The position numbers and the translations under genes were made by a program. Below the pieces are notes generated by a model. The model was not told where the DNA came from. It saw nothing but the letters and a program-made list of their open reading frames with translations, and did not search any database. A stretch of 11,454 nt of DNA from an uncultured Flavobacteriales bacterium (GTDB lineage Bacteria > Bacteroidota > Bacteroidia > Flavobacteriales_D > Crocinitomicaceae): assembly GCA_913031405.1 (NCBI GenBank), contig CAJWCX010000015.1, positions 1 to 11,454 on the forward strand. Direction: 5' to 3'. Shown one piece after another: positions 7,396 through 11,454 of this stretch. Within the stretch, counting starts at the first letter, position 1. Every line of letters starts with the position of its first letter.

Positions 7396-8888
7396 GTGTT
7401 GCGTAATGGATTGATTTTAGACACTGCAATTAATAGTATAAAGGTAAGCAAGGAATTTAAAATAATGATTTCAAAGCCAAATTGGTAATCTCCTAGTATG
7501 CCTGATCCCCCTTTAGGATATCCCGGAGCTCCTTTTGAGTAATACCAAATCATAAATGTGATAAGTGCAGAGATTATGCTTACAAAGGGAATTGCAAGAT
7601 CTTTGATTTTACTTTTAAAAAGGATTCCAAAGAAAAATATACCAATTAAAGGTCCGTAGGTAAATCCAGCACACTTCATAAGAAGTCCAATCGCGGACTC
7701 GTTAGTAAGGTGGTGTAGTAAGATAACAGAAAGAATGATGATTCCAGAAACTAAAAGATGTAATTTTTTTCTTGTTTTTAGCCCTTTTTGATCGGATTTG
7801 TAGCGTTTGGGTATCAGGTCTACATAGATCGATGTTGTCAATGAGGTAAGGGCAGAATCAGCACTAGAATAGGCTGCAGCGATAAGGCCAAGAATAAAGA
7901 GAATTCCCACGACTGGCGACATACCCGAATCGGTTGCAACGGCAGCAAAGAGCCTATCGGTTCGTTCAAATGAGATTTGGTGTTCTTGTGCGTACAAATA
8001 GAGTAGGGCGCCAAGAAAAAGAAACAGAAGATTAACAAAAACAAGCACAGTGGCCATGGAGATCATATTTTTTTGTCCTTCTCTAATGTTTTTGCAGCTC
8101 AGGTTTTTCTGCATCATGTCTTGGTCCAAACCGGTCATACCTATGGTAATAAAAATACCGCCTAAGAAATGCTTAAGGAAGTGATTGCCGTTATTGATGT
8201 CATCGAAAAAGAAAATCTGTGAGTAAGAGCTATCCGCAACAGTTTGAATGATTCCCTTATGGCCCTCAATGGCCAAAGAGTCTTTAATAAAGTATATGGT
8301 CAGTGCGGCAGAAATCAACATGAATCCAGTTTGAAGGGTATCCGTCCAAACAATTGTTTTGATGCCGCCTCGATTGGTATAAAGCCATATCAAAGCAATG
8401 CAGACAACCACGGTAAACTCAAAAGGAACTCCCCAACCGTCAAAAAGGATATATTGAAGCACATCTGCGACCAACATGAGTCGAACAGAAGCACCAATAA
8501 CCCGTGACAATAAAAAGAAAATAGCTCCTGTTTTATGGCTGTAGTAGCCAAATCGACTTTCTAAGTATTCATAAATCGATACGACTTGCATTTTGTAATA
8601 AATAGGAAGCAAGACGTAAGCAATCACAAGATACCCAATAAAATATCCCAATACAGCTTGCATGTAGCTAAACTGGTTGGCATTATCTCCTACCCATCCA
8701 GGAATAGAAATGAAGGTCACTCCGCTGAGTGAAGCGCCGATCATTCCAAAAGCTACAAGGTACCAGGGAGATTGCCTTTCTCCAACAAAAAAAGCATCAT
8801 TTCCGTCATTTTTTCCTGTTATTCTGGAAATTAAATAGAGGACTCCAAAGTAGGCGACAAGGACGGAAACAATGATAGTTGAATTCAT
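7392..8888 (-). CDS. sodium:solute symporter (SSS/SLC5 family)
   Basis: Inner-membrane carrier that uses the sodium gradient to import a small solute. The 498-aa product is hydrophobic throughout, fitting the family's 13 or so membrane helices with an outside N-terminus (count not computed). GASLSGVTFISIPGWV near residue 53 matches helix 1 of the core. GGIKTIVWTDTLQ (about 175-187) and GMTGLDQDMMQKNLSCKN (about 255-272) are standard SSS segments. SSADSALTSLTTS beginning at S341 corresponds to the helix that supplies hydroxyls to the Na2 sodium site. Substrate cannot be read: relatives carry sugars, sialic acid, inositol, iodide or vitamins. Coupling to the GlmU-like gene would fit an amino sugar or sugar, but that is a guess. 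It is divergent from the DUF7935-like gene, with a 97-bp gap holding a 22-bp dyad 25-46 nt upstream of its start. No good promoter match for this gene was found. Confidence 0.92.
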   Translation of the reverse strand: MNSTIIVSVLVAYFGVLYLISRITGKNDGNDAFFVGERQSPWYLVAFGMIGASLSGVTFISIPGWVGDNANQFSYMQAVLGYFIGYLVIAYVLLPIYYKMQVVSIYEYLESRFGYYSHKTGAIFFLLSRVIGASVRLMLVADVLQYILFDGWGVPFEFTVVVCIALIWLYTNRGGIKTIVWTDTLQTGFMLISAALTIYFIKDSLAIEGHKGIIQTVADSSYSQIFFFDDINNGNHFLKHFLGGIFITIGMTGLDQDMMQKNLSCKNIREGQKNMISMATVLVFVNLLFLFLGALLYLYAQEHQISFERTDRLFAAVATDSGMSPVVGILFILGLIAAAYSSADSALTSLTTSIYVDLIPKRYKSDQKGLKTRKKLHLLVSGIIILSVILLHHLTNESAIGLLMKCAGFTYGPLIGIFFFGILFKSKIKDLAIPFVSIISALITFMIWYYSKGAPGYPKGGSGILGDYQFGFEIIILNSLLTFILLIAVSKINPLRNT

Positions 8889-8912
8889 TTATGGGTATTG
8901 CTTCGGTAAATT

Positions 8913-8934
8913 TAAGGATTCATATGTATCCTTA
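8913..8934. promoter_or_regulatory. 22-bp near-perfect dyad in the divergent symporter / DUF7935 intergenic region
   Basis: Arms TAAGGAT (8913-8919) and ATCCTTA (8928-8934) flank T-CATATG-T, so the whole 22 bp is symmetric except one base pair (8920/8927). It lies 25-46 nt upstream of the symporter start. Its centre is about 57 bp upstream of the predicted start site of the divergent gene, a spacing often used by activators. It is a good candidate operator for a dimeric regulator controlling one or both genes. In the symporter mRNA it could also fold as a hairpin if transcription starts upstream of it. Confidence 0.5.
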
Positions 8935-8968
8935 TTGTTGTTTTATCGTTAATCTTTGTTAGTACCTT

Positions 8969-8976
8969 TATATTTG
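8969..8976 (+). promoter_or_regulatory. -7 box of a Bacteroidota promoter for the DUF7935-like gene
   Basis: TATATTTG is an exact match to TAnnTTTG. No TTG lies at the ideal 17-23 nt upstream, so the -33 element is weak or absent. Only 9 nt separate the box from the ATG at 8986. Transcription would begin at about 8980, giving a leader of some 5-6 nt or none. Confidence 0.55.
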
Positions 8977-8985
8977 TAAAAAACC

Positions 8986-9510
8986 ATGATGAAACCAATT
9001 CTATTTATTTTAATCATTTTGATTACATGCGGGTCGCTTGTACTAATTGTTTTTCGTTTTCTTAAAAAGCAAAATTCCCGTGAGGTATTAAAACTAAATA
9101 CGGAACTAAGAAAGCAACGTCAAGAGTTTTTTCTTCCTAGTCGTTTGGATGCTTATCAGCGATCTGTTTTATTAATGGAGCGTATTCATCCTAATAGTTT
9201 GATCATGAGAACACATAATCCTGGTTTAAATGCAAAACTATATCAGGCAGAACTTGCGAAAGCGGTGCGTAATGAGTTTGAACATAACGTGACCCAACAA
9301 ATCTTTATCACGCCATTGACCTGGGGTATTATGAAGTCTTCCAAAGAGGAGGTGATTAAGCTTATCCACATGGCAGGCAGTCAAATGGATGAAAAGGCTA
9401 CAAGCATTCAGCTTTCAGAGAAAATCATGGAAATCGTTTCTCAACTCGATCAGTTTCCAACCGATATTGCAGTAGATGCCTTAAAAAAGGAATTTCAGGA
9501 TTTAATTTAA
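8986..9510 (+). CDS. membrane-anchored protein of unknown function, DUF7935-like
   Basis: The 174-aa product has one N-terminal membrane segment (about residues 4-25, MKPILFILIILITCGSLVLI) followed by KK-rich residues, so the rest should lie in the cytoplasm. The soluble part is mainly helical and contains RLDAYQRSVLLMERIHPNSLIMR (about 55-77), NPGLNAKLYQAELAKAVRNEFEHNVTQQIF (about 80-109) and a TWGIMKSSKEEVIKLI segment, which I associate with the Bacteroidota family DUF7935 (from memory, not searched). No catalytic motif is apparent. Two Met codons start the ORF (8986 and 8989); either gives the same protein within one residue. It has its own promoter with almost no leader. Its last codons overlap the thiolase gene on the other strand by 9 nt, and no terminator follows. 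The neighbours are unrelated in function and do not suggest a role. Confidence 0.8.
   Translation: MMKPILFILIILITCGSLVLIVFRFLKKQNSREVLKLNTELRKQRQEFFLPSRLDAYQRSVLLMERIHPNSLIMRTHNPGLNAKLYQAELAKAVRNEFEHNVTQQIFITPLTWGIMKSSKEEVIKLIHMAGSQMDEKATSIQLSEKIMEIVSQLDQFPTDIAVDALKKEFQDLI
9502..9510. other. 9-bp overlap of two convergent genes
   Basis: TTAATTTAA is shared: on the + strand it reads Leu-Ile-stop, ending the DUF7935-like protein, and on the - strand Leu-Asn-stop, ending the thiolase. The two stop codons sit at opposite ends of the shared bases and the reading frames are in register. There is no terminator hairpin in or near the overlap, so the two transcripts should overlap at their 3' ends. 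Confidence 0.9.
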
Positions 9511-10683
9511 GAGTTCAATCACTCCTGCTGCACCTTGTCCAGTTCCAACACACATGGTAACCATTCCGTATTTACCATTTCTTCTTCTTAATTCATGCAT
9601 AAGCTGAACAGAAAGCTTTCCTCCAGTACAACCCAATGGATGTCCTAAGGCAATGGCACCACCATTGACATTTACGATATCAGGGTTCAGACCGGTTTCT
9701 TTGAGTACAGCAACAGATTGAGAGGCAAAGGCCTCGTTGAGTTCCACTAGCGAAAGGTCATTCATTTTTAAACCAGCCATGTCTAATGCCTTAGGAATGG
9801 CATTAACAGGTCCAATTCCCATAATTCGAGGCTCGACACCAACTGTGGCATAAGAAACCAATCTGGCGATCGGTTCAATATTGAGCTCTTTCATCATTTT
9901 TTCAGACATGACCATCACAAAAGCAGCTCCATCAGATGTCTGTGAAGAATTTCCAGCAGTTACAGAACCTCCTTGGGCAAAGACTGGACGTAATGAATTC
10001 AGTTTCTCAATTTTACTTGGTCGTGGGCCTTCATCAGTATCCACCGTATATTTTTTTACTTGTCTTTTTTCGTTTTCATCCAAGAAAACATGTTCCACTT
10101 CAATGGGTACAATTTCGTCTTTAAATTTTCCTTCCTTGATCGCGTTTAAAGCCTTGTCATGAGATTTGAGAGCAAATTCGTCTTGCTCTTCACGGCTCAC
10201 TTTAAAGTCTTTTGCAACTGCTTCGGCAGTAAGCCCCATTCCCCAATACCAGTTTGGATTTTCTTTTCCTACCTTGGCATTCGGTACAATTCTCCATCCA
10301 CCCATGGCCATCACAGACATGGATTCGGCTCCTCCGGCAATGATACAATCCGCCATTCCTGCTTCAATTTTGGCTTTGGCAATGGCGATAGTTTCTAGAC
10401 CAGAAGCACAGTAGCGATTTACAGTCATTCCAGGAACTTTATCTGTATCGAGCCCCATGAGTGAAAGCATTCGTCCCATATTCAAGCCTTGCTCAGCTTC
10501 TGGTGTTGCATTTCCAACAATCACGTCATCAATTCTTTCCTTGTCTAAATTGGGGAGGCTTTTTACCAAATGCTTGATCACAGAGGCTCCGATGTCATCA
10601 GGTCTGTAAAAACGAAAGCCACCCTTTCCGGCTTTTCCAACTGCAGATCTGAATCCTGCTACTATGTATGCTGTATTACTCAT
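9502..10683 (-). CDS. acetyl-CoA C-acyltransferase (thiolase, beta-oxidation type)
   Basis: Cytoplasmic thiolase, most likely the 3-ketoacyl-CoA thiolase of fatty-acid beta-oxidation, cleaving 3-ketoacyl-CoA with CoA to acetyl-CoA and a shortened acyl-CoA. Length (393 aa) is typical. All catalytic residues are visible: nucleophile C92 in NRYCASGLETIA, NEAFA at 316-320, H348 in GGAIALGHPLGCTGG and C378 in CVGTGQGAAGVIE near the end. The N-terminal YIVAGFRSAVGKAGKG is typical of FadA-like enzymes in this phylum, which often sit with a FadB-type gene; none is in the window, so the acetoacetyl-CoA (biosynthetic) alternative cannot be excluded. It lies 80 bp downstream of dedA on the same strand, behind a 16-bp palindrome and an imperfect repeat that could form its control region. 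Its 3' end overlaps the convergent DUF7935-like gene by 9 nt. Confidence 0.93.
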   Translation of the reverse strand: MSNTAYIVAGFRSAVGKAGKGGFRFYRPDDIGASVIKHLVKSLPNLDKERIDDVIVGNATPEAEQGLNMGRMLSLMGLDTDKVPGMTVNRYCASGLETIAIAKAKIEAGMADCIIAGGAESMSVMAMGGWRIVPNAKVGKENPNWYWGMGLTAEAVAKDFKVSREEQDEFALKSHDKALNAIKEGKFKDEIVPIEVEHVFLDENEKRQVKKYTVDTDEGPRPSKIEKLNSLRPVFAQGGSVTAGNSSQTSDGAAFVMVMSEKMMKELNIEPIARLVSYATVGVEPRIMGIGPVNAIPKALDMAGLKMNDLSLVELNEAFASQSVAVLKETGLNPDIVNVNGGAIALGHPLGCTGGKLSVQLMHELRRRNGKYGMVTMCVGTGQGAAGVIELLN

Positions 10684-10693
10684 ATTAATGCGT

Positions 10694-10717
10694 GTCGTAT
10701 TCTAGTTATAATGCGAC
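10694..10717. promoter_or_regulatory. imperfect inverted repeat just upstream of the thiolase gene
   Basis: GTCGTATT (10694-10701) and AATGCGAC (10710-10717) are inverted copies with one mismatch (a G-T pair when folded from the + strand), separated by 8 nt. The repeat ends 11 nt before the thiolase start codon. It may be a second operator half-site pair or a leader hairpin; chance is possible. Confidence 0.3.
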
Positions 10718-10734
10718 TAAATTACTAAAAATAT

Positions 10735-10750
10735 ATTATGCATGCATAAT
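10735..10750. promoter_or_regulatory. perfect 16-bp palindrome between dedA and the thiolase gene
   Basis: ATTATGCATGCATAAT is a perfect palindrome 52-67 nt upstream of the thiolase start and 14 nt after the dedA stop. On the minus strand it abuts TATATTTT (10735-10728), which matches 7 of 8 positions of the Bacteroidota -7 box, though no -33 TTG is at the right distance. Its size and placement suit a TetR-type or similar dimeric repressor of the thiolase gene. The other reading is a weak terminator of dedA: a 6-bp AT-rich stem with a 4-nt loop followed by ATATTTTT. The sequence does not decide between them. Confidence 0.5.
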
Positions 10751-10763
10751 TATATCCATAAAT

Positions 10764-11438
10764 TTACTCCGATTTACTCTTGATTTTCGCGCGAATGAAT
10801 TCAATCACCATGGGCAATACTGAAAGTCCGATGATTCCAAAAATAACCGTTTCAAAATTATTTTGAACAAAAGGAAGCCTTCCAAAGAAGTAACCTAAAA
10901 GAGTTAAAGCAAAAACCCACGTAAATGCACCTATTATGCTGAATTTAATATATTTATAAAAATTCATTTGTCCTACACCAGCAACAAAAGGTGCGAAGGT
11001 CCTAACAATCGGAACATAGCGTGCAATGATAATTGTTTTTGGTCCGTGTTTGTCATAAAAAGCTTGTGTCTTATCAATATAGGCCTGCTTAACGATTTGT
11101 TTTTTTCTGATTTTCCATTGCATGACTTTTAGTCCAATGTTTTTTCCAATGTAGTAATTCAAGTTGTCGCCTATGAGTGCGGCACAAATCAATAGCGGAA
11201 TCACTATAAATATGCTGAGTTCAGCAGTTTGACCATTTTGAACGACACCTGCGCAAAAAGTGCCTGCAGCAAACAACAATGAATCTCCAGGAAGCAAGGG
11301 CATGATTACCAACCCTGTTTCGACAAATACGATTAGAAATAAAATGAGATAAATCCAATTTCCATAATCCATGATCATGGTAAACAAATAGGAATCGAGA
11401 TGCAGAATGAAATCAATGAGCTGATTGATAAGGTCCAT
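10764..11438 (-). CDS. DedA-family (VTT/SNARE-associated domain) membrane protein
   Basis: Integral inner-membrane protein of the DedA superfamily. Members help maintain envelope homeostasis and proton-motive force, and some recycle undecaprenyl phosphate or move phospholipids (family knowledge); which applies here is not known. The 224-aa length is typical. A first membrane segment near residues 28-45 holds E40, followed by P47 and PGD at 50-52. The signature ARYVPIVRTFAPFVAGVGQM spans 139-158. E40, D52, R140 and R146 correspond to the four charged residues essential in E. coli YqjA, so the protein looks functional. Two further hydrophobic segments follow, and the tail is basic (RAKIKSKSE). 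The start is firm: an in-frame TAA directly precedes the ATG. The window ends 16 nt upstream, so its promoter or operon partner is not visible. Confidence 0.92.
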   Translation of the reverse strand: MDLINQLIDFILHLDSYLFTMIMDYGNWIYLILFLIVFVETGLVIMPLLPGDSLLFAAGTFCAGVVQNGQTAELSIFIVIPLLICAALIGDNLNYYIGKNIGLKVMQWKIRKKQIVKQAYIDKTQAFYDKHGPKTIIIARYVPIVRTFAPFVAGVGQMNFYKYIKFSIIGAFTWVFALTLLGYFFGRLPFVQNNFETVIFGIIGLSVLPMVIEFIRAKIKSKSE

Positions 11439-11454
11439 TTAGTCTAGGTTTAAC

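Noticed and set aside
7838..8507. Open frames within the symporter gene on both strands.
   Set aside because: Both lie fully inside a recognisable SSS coding region, lack plausible starts with spacing, and their translations show no domain.
9881..10414. Several overlapping + strand open frames of 60-90 codons opposite the thiolase gene.
   Set aside because: They are antisense shadows of a gene with complete thiolase motifs; their translations are low-complexity and match no family I recognise.
1..11454. Search for tRNA, CRISPR arrays, insertion sequences, attachment sites and other mobile-element marks.
   Set aside because: No tandem or direct repeat arrays, transposase, integrase or tRNA-like cloverleaf was noticed on either strand; base use looks even across genes.

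Overview
The window is 11.45 kb of AT-rich DNA (roughly 37-40% GC by eye) from a member of the Bacteroidota, most likely a flavobacterium-like lineage (order Flavobacteriales, inferred). Evidence for this: start codons lack Shine-Dalgarno sequences, one promoter carries a perfect TAnnTTTG -7 box, a lipoprotein of a type I associate with flavobacteria is present, and two proteins (the GlmU-like diphosphorylase/acetyltransferase and a DUF7935-like membrane-anchored protein) belong to families I know from this phylum. No plasmid, phage, transposon, CRISPR or tRNA signature was seen. It looks like ordinary chromosomal core.

Layout. (1) Positions 1-407: rplT (ribosomal protein L20), the end of the usual infC-rpmI-rplT operon, closed by a strong intrinsic terminator. 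(2) 441-3721, + strand: a tight three-gene set of a Gfo/Idh/MocA sugar oxidoreductase, a lipoprotein of unknown function and a polyprenyl-phosphate sugar phosphotransferase. Together they suggest synthesis or export of a surface polysaccharide or glycolipid. (3) 8888-3723, - strand: a sodium:solute symporter overlapping a GlmU-like protein by 4 nt, then, after a 124-bp gap with its own candidate promoter, the ATP-dependent protease Lon. (4) 8986-9510, + strand: a small membrane-anchored protein of unknown function, divergent from the symporter. (5) 11438-9502, - strand: a DedA-family membrane protein and a thiolase of fatty-acid beta-oxidation.

The gene products are largely recognisable housekeeping functions. 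The less ordinary content is in the short intergenic regions. Each of the three larger ones (6135-6258, 8889-8985, 10684-10763) contains a distinct inverted repeat placed where an operator or RNA hairpin would act. Both convergent gene pairs meet with essentially no spacer: 1 nt between the phosphotransferase and lon, and a 9-nt overlap between the DUF7935-like gene and the thiolase. The longest stretch without a gene is 124 bp. I found no convincing new multi-gene defence, mobile or biosynthetic system. The best candidates for undescribed biology are the lipoprotein in the polysaccharide cluster, the DUF7935-like gene with its near-leaderless promoter, and the three dyads.
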